Positions 19,627-30,384 of a DNA stretch of 64,000 nucleotides are shown here, piece by piece (the first letter of the stretch is position 1; every line of letters starts with the position of its first letter). The notes under the pieces are model-generated. The model had not been told where the DNA came from. It was given only the letters and a program-made list of their open reading frames with translations, and did no database searches. Both the position numbers and the translations under genes were made by a program. The stretch covers positions 1 through 64,000 of the forward strand of contig CAVTGB010000083.1 of the NCBI GenBank assembly GCA_963734125.1, written 5' to 3'. This DNA is from DATARH01 sp963734125. Lineage in GTDB: Bacteria > Pseudomonadota > Alphaproteobacteria > ATCC43930 > CGMCC-115725.

Positions 19627-21020
19627 AGCCGCTCAATCCGATCGTCATTTCCGGCGTTGAGGTGATGCCGCTCGTTGAAGGCGGCAAGGGGATTTCGATC
19701 TCAAACGGCGAGAGTTCGGGCGCCTGGGCCGCCTCGGGCGCGGTAGGCACCTTCTCCGGGGTCAATGCCGACAGCTACAACGAGGCAGGCGAGGCGATCC
19801 CACAGCTCTATTTCGGCCGCACCCGGCGCGAGCGCCATGAGGAGCTGGTCGCTTACGCCATCGCCGGCGGCATCCAGCAGGCCCGCGTCGCGCATGAGCG
19901 GTCGAATGGCGAAGGCCGGATTCATATGAATGTGCTGTGGGAGATGGCGGCGGCCGAGCGGGTGCTGCACGGCGTCCTCGAAGGGGCGCGCGGCCTGATC
20001 CACGGCGTTACCTGCGGCGCCGGCATGCCGTACCGGGTCGCCGAAATCTCCGCCCGCTACGGGGTCCATTACTATCCGATCGTGTCGTCGGCCCGCGCCT
20101 TTCGGGCCTTGTGGAAGCGCGCCTACCACAAGTTCTGCGATTGGCTGGGGGGCGTCGTCTACGAGGATCCCTGGCTCGCCGGTGGCCATAACGGCATCAC
20201 CAACAGCGAGGACCCGGAGCGGCCGGAGCCGGCACTTCCACGGGTGCGCGAGCTGCGCAGCCTGATGACCGAATTCGGCTTGGCGCAGACGCCGATCTTC
20301 ATGGCCGGCGGCGTGTGGTACCTGCGCGAATGGGCCGACTGGATCGACAACCCCGAGCTCGGCCCGATCGCCTTCCAATTCGGGACGCGGCCGCTCCTGA
20401 CCCGTGAGAGCCCGATCTCCGAGGCATGGAAACGCCGGCTTATGACGCTGCACGAGGGTGACGTGCTGCTCAACCGGTTCAGCCCAACCGGGTTCTACTC
20501 GTCCGCCGTGCACAATGATTTTCTGAAGGAACTGCAGCAGCGCTCCGAGCGCCAGGTCGCCTTTACCGTCGAGCCGGTCGGCGAGCACGTCGCGCCGTTT
20601 GGCGTCGGCGCGCGCAACCGCATCGTCTATCTGACCGCGCACGACCGGCAATCGGCGCAGCACTGGGTCGCGGACGGCTTCACCGAGGCGTTGCGCACCC
20701 CGGATTCGACGCTGATCTTCGTCACCCCGGCAAAGGCGCTCGAGATCCGCACCGACCAGATCAACTGCATGGGCTGCCTCAGCGCCTGCCAGTTCTCCAA
20801 CTGGGCGCAGAACGAGAACGCCACCACCGGCAAAAGAGTGGATCCCCGCAGCTTTTGCATCCAGAAGACGCTGCAGGCGATCCGCCACTCCGAGGATGTC
20901 GAGTTTCAGCTGATGTTCGCCGGACACAACGCCTATCGCTTTGCCTTCGATCCGTTCTACGCGAACGGCAACGTGCCGAGCGTAAACCAGCTCGTCGAAC
21001 GCCTGCAAACCGGCGATTGA
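19623..21020 (+). CDS. Nitronate monooxygenase-like flavoprotein with C-terminal Cys motif
   Basis: A 465-aa FMN-dependent TIM barrel of the 2-nitropropane dioxygenase/enoyl reductase-like family. Visible are GESSGAWAASGAVGTFSG, GVTCGAGMPYRVAEIS, YEDPWLAGGHNGITN, IFMAGGVWYL and the phosphate-binding IAFQFGTRPLLT. The C-terminal region has CMGCLSACQFSNW, with three closely spaced cysteines, beyond the minimal fold and suggestive of a metal or redox site. GTG 19623 overlaps the upstream phosphodiesterase stop by four bases. The true substrate is unknown. The gene is followed 56 bp later by irr. Confidence 0.75.
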   Translation: MKPLNPIVISGVEVMPLVEGGKGISISNGESSGAWAASGAVGTFSGVNADSYNEAGEAIPQLYFGRTRRERHEELVAYAIAGGIQQARVAHERSNGEGRIHMNVLWEMAAAERVLHGVLEGARGLIHGVTCGAGMPYRVAEISARYGVHYYPIVSSARAFRALWKRAYHKFCDWLGGVVYEDPWLAGGHNGITNSEDPERPEPALPRVRELRSLMTEFGLAQTPIFMAGGVWYLREWADWIDNPELGPIAFQFGTRPLLTRESPISEAWKRRLMTLHEGDVLLNRFSPTGFYSSAVHNDFLKELQQRSERQVAFTVEPVGEHVAPFGVGARNRIVYLTAHDRQSAQHWVADGFTEALRTPDSTLIFVTPAKALEIRTDQINCMGCLSACQFSNWAQNENATTGKRVDPRSFCIQKTLQAIRHSEDVEFQLMFAGHNAYRFAFDPFYANGNVPSVNQLVERLQTGD

Positions 21021-21076
21021 ACGGACCCCTTTTCAGTGTGCTTTATTTTTGCGGCGGCTCCGCCTATCATCCAGTC

Positions 21077-21499
21077 ATGGAACTGTCACAGCTGCCATCG
21101 GCGGTGATCGAGCGGTTGCGCGCCGTGGGGCTGCGGCCGACGCGGCAGCGCCTCGCCCTGACGCGGCTTCTCTTCGCCAACGGTGATCGGCACGTTACCG
21201 CCGAGCAACTGCACGGCGAAGTGCTCGCCGCGGCGATCCCGGTCTCGCTTGCCACCGTCTACAACACGCTGCATCAGTTCACCGAGGCCGGCCTGTTGCG
21301 CGAGGTCGTGGTCGAGCCCGGGCGATCCTATTTCGACACCAACATCGCCGACCATCACCATTTCTTCTGCGAATCGAACGGGTTGTTGCAGGACATCGCG
21401 GCCGGCGATTTGACGGTCATCGGCCTGCCGTTGCCACCGTCGGGAACCGAGATCGGCCGGGTCGAGGTCATCGTCCGCGTGCATCCGGAAGCCCGCTGA
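21077..21499 (+). CDS. irr: Fur-family iron response regulator Irr (copy 1)
   Basis: A 140-aa winged-helix regulator of the Fur superfamily. It matches Irr rather than Fur: RAVGLRPTRQRLALTRLLF, HVTAEQLHGEVLAAAIPVSLATVYNTL split across the wing, and a His cluster (ADHHHFFCE) near residue 93 of the kind that binds haem in Irr. It lacks the C-terminal Cys pairs of Fur/Zur. In alphaproteobacteria Irr accumulates under iron limitation and represses haem and iron-using genes. The ATG at 21077 gives the standard N-terminus. A paralogue (25757-26198) is 4.3 kb away; the two bracket the DUF1800/DUF1501/NHL genes. Confidence 0.85.
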   Translation: MELSQLPSAVIERLRAVGLRPTRQRLALTRLLFANGDRHVTAEQLHGEVLAAAIPVSLATVYNTLHQFTEAGLLREVVVEPGRSYFDTNIADHHHFFCESNGLLQDIAAGDLTVIGLPLPPSGTEIGRVEVIVRVHPEAR

Positions 21500-21525
21500 G
21501 CCGAGGCGCGGGCGCAACTTTCCAG

Positions 21526-21542
21526 TTTGGAATTTTTCTTAT
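21526..21542 (+). promoter_or_regulatory. Candidate Irr box (ICE-like)
   Basis: TTTGGAATTTTTCTTAT fits the known Irr target pattern TTTAGAA-N3-TTCTAAA with three mismatches. It sits 27 bp after the irr stop and 242 bp before the DUF1800 gene. The remainder of 21500-21783 contains no gene I can support. It is a motif match by eye, weaker than the one before katG. Confidence 0.35.
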
Positions 21543-21783
21543 CTGTTGACTCGACCCCTGCCTCAATTTATACCAGGGCATCGCGTCGGTCCGGTCGCAG
21601 TTTCGCGATCGCCATCCGAATGAACATCGAGGGACGGATGCCGTGTCCTCGCAATCTCAAGAGCGAATCGGTGATCGCGGAGAGTGCCGGCGGGCGCCTG
21701 CCGCGAGGGCCGTGCGCCGTTGGCGCGCTCCGCGATTGGTGATTCGACTGCAACAGTTCACATAGGGAAAAGGAGACCCCGGG

Positions 21784-23187
21784 ATGGCATACCAAGAAGA
21801 CATCGCTTTGATGGCGCATCTGATGCGGCGGGCGGGCTTTGGCGCAGGCCGCGACGAACTCGAGGCGCGCGCCGCCAAGGGCTACGAGGCGACGGTTGAG
21901 GAATTGCTCAATCCCGAGACCCAGCCACCGGTCGACGCCTACACGCTGTTGCGCTATCAGCCGGCGTCATTGCTGCCCGGCGGCCAGCCGCCGATGGGCA
22001 ACGTCAACTGGCTGTATTATCTGGTCAACACCAAGCGGCCGCTCGAAGAGAAGATGGCGCTGTTCTGGCACCATGTGTTCGCGACCGGCAATTCCAAGGT
22101 CGACAATTACGACCAGCTTTTGGAACAGATCGAACTGTTCCGCGAGCACGGCATGGGCAACTACCGCGAGCTGCTGTCGACCGTCGCCACGAACCCGACA
22201 ATGATCTTCTGGCTCGACAACCAGCAGAACCACGGCACCGCGGTCAACGAGAACTGGGGCCGCGAACTGTTGGAGCTGTTCAGCCTCGGCGCCGGCAACT
22301 ACACCGAGAAGGACGTCCGCGAGTGCTCGCGCGCCTTCACCGGCTGGACCTTCGAGACCAAGATCCCGCGCGCACCCTATGGCCGCTTCCCCTGGAAGTT
22401 CGAGTACCGCCCGGAAGACCATGACGACGGCGAGAAGGAGTTCCTCGGCTACAAGGGCCATTTCAACGGCGAAGACATCCTCGACATCATTGTTCAGCAG
22501 CCGGCATGCGGCAAATTCATTTGCCGGCACCTGTACAATTTCTTCGTCGCCGACGAGCCACAGGTGCCGGCGTGGCCGATCGAGGCGCCGCGCGACCAGA
22601 AGGCGGTTGACACCCTGGTGGAGACGTTCCGCGACTCCAAGTTCGACATGACCGCCGTCTTACGCGTGCTGTTCAATTCGGACTTCTTCAAAGAAGCCCG
22701 CTTCCAGCACGTCAAGTCGCCGGCCGAAGTGGTGGTCAGCACACTGCGCCTGGTCGGTGGCCACGAGCTGCCGATGCCGGGCTACGGTGAATTGTCGATG
22801 AACACGGCCTATATGGGTCAGGATCTCTTGAACCCGCCTTCGGTCGAGGGCTGGCACACCGGCAAGGAGTGGATCAACAGCGGCTCCTTGATGGCCCGCA
22901 TCAACTTCATGGCGGAGAAAATCGGCAACACCTCGGCGCCCGGGGTGAAGAGCATCGTCGACCGCCTGAAGACCAGAGGTTCGCTCACCCCGGAGCAGCT
23001 GGTCGACGGCTGTCTCGACCTCTTGGGTCCGGTCGAGGTCAACCCCGATACCAAGCAGCAGCTGCTCAGCCAAGCCAATGAGTGGGGCCAGATCTCGTGG
23101 AGCAATGGCAGCTCGCATGCCGCCGACCAGCACGTCGGACAAATGCTGCAGCTGATCGTCGCTACCAGAGAGTATCAATTCGCCTAA
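21784..23187 (+). CDS. DUF1800 family protein
   Basis: A 467-aa member of the DUF1800 family, whose biochemical function is not established. Family features are the N-terminal HLMRRAGFGAGRDELEA, the KMALFWHHVFATG segment, WGRELLELFSLG and GWHTGKEWINSG, with conserved Trp/His residues throughout. DUF1800 genes are almost always paired with DUF1501 genes, as here (44 bp downstream). No Tat or Sec signal peptide is visible, although many relatives are exported. The ribosome binding site AAAAGGAG is at 21768-21775. An Irr-box-like motif lies upstream. Confidence 0.85.
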   Translation: MAYQEDIALMAHLMRRAGFGAGRDELEARAAKGYEATVEELLNPETQPPVDAYTLLRYQPASLLPGGQPPMGNVNWLYYLVNTKRPLEEKMALFWHHVFATGNSKVDNYDQLLEQIELFREHGMGNYRELLSTVATNPTMIFWLDNQQNHGTAVNENWGRELLELFSLGAGNYTEKDVRECSRAFTGWTFETKIPRAPYGRFPWKFEYRPEDHDDGEKEFLGYKGHFNGEDILDIIVQQPACGKFICRHLYNFFVADEPQVPAWPIEAPRDQKAVDTLVETFRDSKFDMTAVLRVLFNSDFFKEARFQHVKSPAEVVVSTLRLVGGHELPMPGYGELSMNTAYMGQDLLNPPSVEGWHTGKEWINSGSLMARINFMAEKIGNTSAPGVKSIVDRLKTRGSLTPEQLVDGCLDLLGPVEVNPDTKQQLLSQANEWGQISWSNGSSHAADQHVGQMLQLIVATREYQFA

Positions 23188-23230
23188 GTATCTGAACCAA
23201 ACCTACAAGCCACCGAAGGAGGAATGCGTT

Positions 23231-24355
23231 ATGGCAGCCAATGACCCGTGTGTCGTGGTCTTGCAGCTTACTGGCGGTAACGACTACATCAACACGATGA
23301 TCCCGTACAACAACCCGCTGTATCGCGACAACCGGCCGGCGGTCGGACTACCCGATGACAGCATGATTCACCTCGACAAGGACTACGCCATCCCGAACTA
23401 CATGGCGCCGATGAAGAAGTTCTGGGATGACAAGAAGCTCGCCGTTCTGCACGGCGTCGGCTTCAAGGATTCGCCGCGCTCGCATTTCCGGGCGATGGAC
23501 ATCTGGCATACCTGCGAGCCGGAAAAGGTCGGCACCGAAGGGTGGCTCGGCCGCGTCGCGCGCGAATTCGATCCCAAGAAGGAAAACGTCGTCCAGGTTG
23601 TCAGCATGGGACCGAGCCTGCCGCGCTCGCTGGTCGCCCCCGGCGTCCCGGTGGCCTGCGTCGCTGGCCCCTTGGAGCGCTACGGCTTCCTGCCGCAGGT
23701 GCAGGGCAACGAACGCGCCCATGTGCTCGATCGCTTTGCCAAGATGTACGCCCCGGCGATCGGCCGCGGTGCGGTGATGGATTACCTCAGCGAGACCGCA
23801 ATCAATTCGCTGAAGGGTGAAGACATCATCAAGGTCGTGCCGGCGAGTTACTCCTCGACCGTGCAGTATCCGAACTCGCCGATCGCCCGGAAGCTCAAGG
23901 GCATCGCTCAGGTCCATATCGGCGAGATCGGCAGCCGGATTTTCTACTGCGACCACAGCACCTTTGACACCCATGCCGGGCAGAACCCCGGTCACGGCAA
24001 TCTGTGGAGCGCCGTCAGCCAGGGCATCGAGGCGTTCTTTGCCGATCTGCGCGAGCACAACAAGTCCGACAACGTGATCATGCTCTTGTTCTCCGAGTTC
24101 GGCCGTCGCGTTCACGACAACGGCTCGGGAACCGATCACGGCGCCGGCGGCGTCGCCTTCGTGATCGGCGAAAAGGTCAAGGGCGGGCATTACGGCGAGA
24201 TGCCGTCGATGAAGGCGGAGCACCTGGTTCAGGGCGATCTCGACCCGAACATGGACTTCCGCAGCGTCTACTCGACGATCCTCGACAAATGGCTGAAGCT
24301 GAACCCAGCCCCGATCGTCAACGGCACGTTCGAAAAGCCGGCCTTCCTCAACTAG
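23231..24355 (+). CDS. DUF1501 family protein without signal peptide
   Basis: A 374-aa member of DUF1501, a family with an alkaline phosphatase/sulfatase-like fold. Recognisable are VVLQLTGGNDYINTMIPYN, HLDKDYAIPNY, the GVGFKDSPRSHFRAMDIWH segment, CDHSTFDTHAGQ and SEFGRRVHDNGSGTDHGAGG, where His/Asp residues could ligate metal. Most DUF1501 proteins carry a twin-arginine signal; this one starts directly at MAANDPCVVVLQLTGG, so it appears cytoplasmic. GGAGGAA precedes the ATG. It is co-transcribed with the DUF1800 gene and probably forms a complex with its product; activity unknown. Confidence 0.85.
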   Translation: MAANDPCVVVLQLTGGNDYINTMIPYNNPLYRDNRPAVGLPDDSMIHLDKDYAIPNYMAPMKKFWDDKKLAVLHGVGFKDSPRSHFRAMDIWHTCEPEKVGTEGWLGRVAREFDPKKENVVQVVSMGPSLPRSLVAPGVPVACVAGPLERYGFLPQVQGNERAHVLDRFAKMYAPAIGRGAVMDYLSETAINSLKGEDIIKVVPASYSSTVQYPNSPIARKLKGIAQVHIGEIGSRIFYCDHSTFDTHAGQNPGHGNLWSAVSQGIEAFFADLREHNKSDNVIMLLFSEFGRRVHDNGSGTDHGAGGVAFVIGEKVKGGHYGEMPSMKAEHLVQGDLDPNMDFRSVYSTILDKWLKLNPAPIVNGTFEKPAFLN

Positions 24356-24374
24356 CGGAAGGCTCGCCCGCGCA

Positions 24375-24425
24375 TCCTCCCACCGCCGCCTCTCCCTCCG
24401 CACGATCGGAGGGGGTTGGCGGCGA
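24375..24425 (+). repeat. Intergenic palindromic repeat
   Basis: Imperfect inverted repeat: CCACCGCCGCCTCTCCCTCCG, loop CACGAT, then CGGAGGGGGTTGGCGGCGAGG. The inner 7-bp stem CCCTCCG/CGGAGGG is perfect. It lies between the DUF1501 and NHL genes and could weaken transcription between them. It resembles the other Pro/Gly-coding palindromes of this genome. Confidence 0.6.
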
Positions 24426-24497
24426 GGGGTGCCGACGAAGGCGAATGCAAGCGATGCCTTCCCGCTCGGGAAGGTCGAGAGCGAATAGGAGGAAAGC

Positions 24498-25604
24498 ATG
24501 CCGTTGACAACGGTTGCCCGCGGACGGGTATTCGACTGGAGCCACGCCGTCGGGCGAGGCGCAGCGCGGGGTACAGGCTTCAACTACATCCAAGGGATGT
24601 GCCTCGGTAAAGACCACACCCTCTACACGACTAATCGGGGCAACGAGAACAATTTCGGGATGCACGCCAATAAGGTGACAATCGGCGGCCCCGGCGAAGA
24701 GGAACTGGTTTGCGACTTTTTCGAATACGGCGAGGGCGACGGTCATTCGACATGGCCGTTCGGCATCGCGGTCGATGAAGGCCGGAACCGGGTCTACTGC
24801 TCGGACGAGTGGACCAATACAATCTCGGTGTTCGATACCGCCGGCAAGTTCATCACCAAGTTCGGCAAGCCCGGCAGCGGTGATGGCGAGCTGTCGCGCC
24901 CGGCGGGCCTGGCTGTCGAAAAGAGCGGCAACGTCATCGTTGTCGATAGCGGCAACAACCGGCTGCAGGTCTTCAGCCCGGACGGCAAATTCGTCGCGAA
25001 ATGCGGCGAGCCCGGCAAGGGACCCGGCCAGTTCGATCAGCCGTGGGGCGTCACTCTCGACAAAGATGGCAACATTTGGGTCGCCGACTGGAACAACCAC
25101 CGCGTCCAGAAGCTGTCCGGCCAGGGCAAGCCGCTGATGAGCATCGGCAGTTTCGGCAAGATCGAAAAGCCGCCGGGCGCTTACGAAGTAACGATCTTCG
25201 GGCCCTATATCGCGGCCGACAGCGAGAAGGCCGGACACCCGCGGACCGATCAGTTCAACCATCCGACTGATGTTGCGGTCGACAGCGACGGCGACATCTA
25301 TGTGTGCGATTGGGGTAACCACCGGGTCTGCGTCTTCGACTCCGAGGGCGGCCCGATCACCACGCTGATCGGCGATGCGCAGGTCCTGTCCAAGTGGGGC
25401 CAGCAGAGCATCGACGCCAATCCGGACATGATGAAGGCCCGCCGCCGGGTGAAGAGCCTGGAGCCGCAATGGCGGTTCTGCTTCCCGACGCAGGTCGAGT
25501 TCGATTCGGACAGCGACTCGGTGATTGTCGCCGACAGCCAGCGCAATCGGTTGCAGATCTACAAGAAGGTCCGCAACTACTCCGACTTCCAAGCCAACCT
25601 GTAA
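24498..25604 (+). CDS. NHL-repeat beta-propeller protein
   Basis: A 368-aa protein made of about six NHL repeats. Each has the pattern GxAV-x-V-x-D-x-NNRLQVF; examples are RPAGLAVEKSGNVIVVDSGN, QPWGVTLDKDGNIWVADWNN and HPTDVAVDSDGDIYVCDWGN. Such propellers bind proteins, RNA or ligands, and some are enzymes. No signal peptide is seen. AGGAGGAAAGC precedes ATG 24498. It follows DUF1800 and DUF1501 in the same orientation, and a strong hairpin follows its stop, so the three appear to be one transcription unit. Its role with the two partners is unknown. Confidence 0.8.
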   Translation: MPLTTVARGRVFDWSHAVGRGAARGTGFNYIQGMCLGKDHTLYTTNRGNENNFGMHANKVTIGGPGEEELVCDFFEYGEGDGHSTWPFGIAVDEGRNRVYCSDEWTNTISVFDTAGKFITKFGKPGSGDGELSRPAGLAVEKSGNVIVVDSGNNRLQVFSPDGKFVAKCGEPGKGPGQFDQPWGVTLDKDGNIWVADWNNHRVQKLSGQGKPLMSIGSFGKIEKPPGAYEVTIFGPYIAADSEKAGHPRTDQFNHPTDVAVDSDGDIYVCDWGNHRVCVFDSEGGPITTLIGDAQVLSKWGQQSIDANPDMMKARRRVKSLEPQWRFCFPTQVEFDSDSDSVIVADSQRNRLQIYKKVRNYSDFQANL

Positions 25605-25615
25605 GCACCAGAGGG

Positions 25616-25648
25616 ATGGCGGGCCCTCCGGCCGGAGGGGCCCGCCAT
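25616..25648 (+). terminator. Strong GC-rich hairpin after the NHL gene
   Basis: ATGGCGGGCCCTCCGG and CCGGAGGGGCCCGCCAT form a near-perfect stem of about 16 bp starting 12 bp after the NHL stop. There is no T-tract, so it may act as a processing/stability hairpin or a factor-assisted terminator separating the NHL gene from irr copy 2. Confidence 0.55.
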
Positions 25649-25756
25649 AACCTCGGTTCTTTCCGGTCCCTGTGGGCGGAACATAAGGCGGGCGAGGTGG
25701 CGGGACCGCGGTCGGTTGACTGTGGTGCCGTTGCGCTTGGTGATGCGTCTCCCTAT

Positions 25757-26198
25757 ATGGCTGACATGAAACGAATGTTGCCACAAGCGATCGTTTTGGG
25801 GCGCCTACGCGCGGCGGGGCTGCGGCCGACGCGCCAGCGCCTCGCCTTGGCCCGGCTCCTCCTTGAAAACGGCAATCGCCACGTCACCGCCGAGCAGTTG
25901 CACTGCGAAGCGCTGGCCGCGGCCATCCCGGTATCGCTGGCGACCGTCTACAACACGCTGCACCAGTTCATCCACTGCGGGATCCTGCGCGAAGTGGTGG
26001 TCGAACCGGGTCGCTCCTACTTCGACACCAACATCGAGGATCATCACCACTTCTTCTGCGAGTTCGAGCGGCATGCTGCAGGACATTCCGAGCGAACTGG
26101 TCTCGGTCGGCAATCTGCCGCCGCCGCCCGCCGGCGCCACGATCAGCCGGATTGACGTCATTATCCGCATTCGCCCGCAACCGCATCCGAGCACCTAA
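25757..26198 (+). CDS. irr: Fur-family regulator Irr (copy 2, frame-corrected)
   Basis: A second Irr-type regulator, 146 aa after correction and very close to copy 1: RAAGLRPTRQRLALARLLL, PVSLATVYNTLHQF, VVEPGRSYFDTNIEDHHHFF. At 26060-26065 GAGTTC replaces the expected GAGTC. Deleting one T restores CESSGMLQDI, matching CESNGLLQDI of copy 1, and the frame continues through PPPPAGATISRIDVIIRI to TAA 26198. As sequenced the protein would end in an unrelated Arg/Ala tail at 26155. A single-base sequence error is the likely cause. It lies 119 bp upstream of katG with an Irr-box-like motif between them. Confidence 0.82.
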
Positions 26199-26199
26199 A

Positions 26200-26229
26200 T
26201 TTAAAATAATTCTAATCTGCATTGATTAG
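26200..26229 (+). promoter_or_regulatory. Candidate Irr box plus inverted repeat before katG
   Basis: TTTAAAATAATTCTAAT (26200-26216) matches TTTAGAA-N3-TTCTAAA with two mismatches. It overlaps a second dyad, CTAATC-N6-GATTAG (26212-26229). The pair lies in an AT-rich patch between irr copy 2 and katG, 89-118 bp before the katG start, consistent with regulation of katG by an Irr/Fur-family protein. Confidence 0.5.
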
Positions 26230-26317
26230 GCCGCCCCGCCCTCCATATGAGGGTCGAAGACGGGGCTGGGCCGCAGGTGACGCGACCCCCTCCCGCAAAA
26301 TCGTGGAGGGATCGACG

Positions 26318-28512
<2,195 letters not shown>

Positions 28513-28569
28513 TCTCAGACAGGGCCTTGCCCTCAGGAGCCGGATGGTCGGACCAGGCCTCGAACCGAA

Positions 28570-28610
28570 GATTGCTTTTTTGCTGTCATTGTGAGCAAAG
28601 CGAAGCAATC
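28570..28610 (+). repeat. REP-like element (GTCATTG...GAAGCAATC type)
   Basis: GATTGCTT (28570-28577) and AAGCAATC (28603-28610) form an 8-bp stem around a segment reading GTCATTGTGAGCAAAGCG. This matches a very common bacterial extragenic palindrome whose usual form is GTCATTGCGAGCGAAGCGAA followed by GCAATC. It occupies the gap between katG and the DUF5996 gene. Confidence 0.6.
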
Positions 28611-28642
28611 TCGGGGCCCGTGCGTTCCGTGCTGGAGGGCCG

Positions 28643-29560
28643 ATGACATCGATCGATGAAAGCTGGCCGGCGCTGGATTACGACGCCTGGAAAGACAGCT
28701 GCGCCACGCTGCACCTGTGGACCCAGATCGTCGGCAAGATCCGCCTCGCGCACGCCCCGTTGTTGAACCATTGGTGGCAGGTGCCGCTGTACGTGACCGC
28801 GCGGGGGCTGACCACCTCGGCGATGCCGCATCGCGGGCGGACATTCCAGATCGATTTCGACTTCATCGATCATTGCCTGCGTATCGATGTCAGCGACGGG
28901 CGACGCGACAGCTTTGCGCTCTACCCGCGGCCGGTGGCGGAGTTTTATAGCGAAATCACCGGCCGGCTGCGCGGGCTCGACCTGGAGACGCGCCTGTGGC
29001 CGATGCCGGTCGAGATCGCCGATCCGATCCGGTTTGACGCCGACCGCATCCACACCGCCTACGATCCGGAACGGGTCAATCGGTTCTGGCGTGCGCTCGT
29101 CCAGATCGACCAGATCTTTGCGGCCTTTCGCGCGCGCTTTATCGGGAAGGCGAGCCCGGTGCATTTTTTCTGGGGGAGCTTCGATCTTGCGGTCACCCGG
29201 TTTTCCGGGCGGCGCGCGCCGGTTCACCCCGGAGCCCCCAACATCCCGGATTTCATCACCCGTGAAGCCTATTCGCACGAGGTCAGCAGCTGCGGGTTCT
29301 GGCCGGGCAATGGAGGTTTCGGACAGCCGGCGTTCTATTCCTACGCCTACCCGGAACCGGCAGGGTTTGCCGACGCGGCAGTCGCAACGCCCGGCGCGTT
29401 TTACAGCACGGACCTCGGCGAGTTCATCCTGCCCTATGATGCGGTGCGCGAGGCCCCGGATCCGTGCGACGTCCTTCTCGATTTCCTCGAGAGCACCTAC
29501 GCGGCGGCAGCCGATCTTGGGAAATGGGATCGTCCCGTATTGGAACGGTCGCCGGCATAG
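28643..29560 (+). CDS. DUF5996 family protein
   Basis: A 305-aa uncharacterised protein matching DUF5996 from memory: WPALDYDAWKDSCATLHLWTQ at the start is split by the conserved Trp/His-rich block, then GKIRLAHAPLLNHWWQVPLY, HFFWGSFDLAVTRFSGR and CGFWPGNGGFGQPAFYSYA. It is rich in aromatic residues and has no signal peptide or membrane helix. Function unknown. The start ATG 28643 follows GGAGGG. It is followed after 68 bp by a methyltransferase gene with different base composition. Confidence 0.75.
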   Translation: MTSIDESWPALDYDAWKDSCATLHLWTQIVGKIRLAHAPLLNHWWQVPLYVTARGLTTSAMPHRGRTFQIDFDFIDHCLRIDVSDGRRDSFALYPRPVAEFYSEITGRLRGLDLETRLWPMPVEIADPIRFDADRIHTAYDPERVNRFWRALVQIDQIFAAFRARFIGKASPVHFFWGSFDLAVTRFSGRRAPVHPGAPNIPDFITREAYSHEVSSCGFWPGNGGFGQPAFYSYAYPEPAGFADAAVATPGAFYSTDLGEFILPYDAVREAPDPCDVLLDFLESTYAAAADLGKWDRPVLERSPA

Positions 29561-29628
29561 CTCCGGTCGCGATCATCGCGGATTGCGGCGCCGCCGGTTT
29601 CGGAGCGATCCGCAGGAGACAACGAAAG

Positions 29629-30225
29629 ATGCCGAAGTTAGCGCCCTCGCTCCACCTGGACGTGCTCAAATCTTGGCAGGAGCAGCGCGACAACGATGAC
29701 CAGCAGATTTATGGACTGCAGTGGGGAGATCCCCAAAATCATGCGGTTCTGCGAAAATTTCGTGATCGCTTCCTCTTACCTTATCTTCACCCCGATCATA
29801 CGATCGTGGAGATCGGCCCAGGCGGTGGCCGTTGGACACGCTATATGCTTGCCGCTCTGAGGCTCTACGTTGTTGACTTTCACCAGGAGCTGCTGAACGA
29901 GCTTGCTGCGAACTTCAAAGCTCCGGGGTTGCGTTTGATAAAAAACAACGGAGCCGACTTCCCGGGAATTCCCGACGGCTGTGCTGATTTCATCTTTTCC
30001 TTTGCCGTTTTTGTCCATCTTGATGTGGACGCCATTGGTACGTACCTCTCCAATATGAGGCGGCTGTTCAAACCAAATGGCTGTGCAGTGATACAATACT
30101 CCGATAAGACAAAAATTGCTGCTCAACAAAACCCGACCTTCAGCATGACCGATCCCACAATCATGCGGAAATTGGTACTCAAGTATGATTACCAAATTCT
30201 CGAGGAGGATACTGAAGATCTCTAA
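29629..30225 (+). CDS. Class I SAM-dependent methyltransferase
   Basis: A 198-aa methyltransferase-like protein. Motif I is TIVEIGPGGGRWTRYM (SAM binding), followed by VVDFHQELLNELAAN, the motif IV-like CADFIFSFAVFVHLDVDAI, and MRRLFKPNGCAVIQYSD. ATG 29629 follows AGGAGAC. The gene is clearly less GC-rich than its neighbours and uses more A/T-ending codons, suggesting recent acquisition. Related proteins occur in surface-polysaccharide clusters, but nothing here identifies the acceptor. The adjacent gap 30226-30384 holds no gene. Confidence 0.75.
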   Translation: MPKLAPSLHLDVLKSWQEQRDNDDQQIYGLQWGDPQNHAVLRKFRDRFLLPYLHPDHTIVEIGPGGGRWTRYMLAALRLYVVDFHQELLNELAANFKAPGLRLIKNNGADFPGIPDGCADFIFSFAVFVHLDVDAIGTYLSNMRRLFKPNGCAVIQYSDKTKIAAQQNPTFSMTDPTIMRKLVLKYDYQILEEDTEDL

Positions 30226-30384
30226 GGCATAGCAGCGTCATTCGTTTCACCATTTAAGTCCGGGCCGACAGCTGGATGGCCGGACATGGCGCCGTGTAAT
30301 GCGGCTGCTATTGCGGCGCCAACGCGAGGTCGTTAACCTTCGACCAGCGCCCCTCGTTCGATCACATCTGGCAACGGAGCTCCC

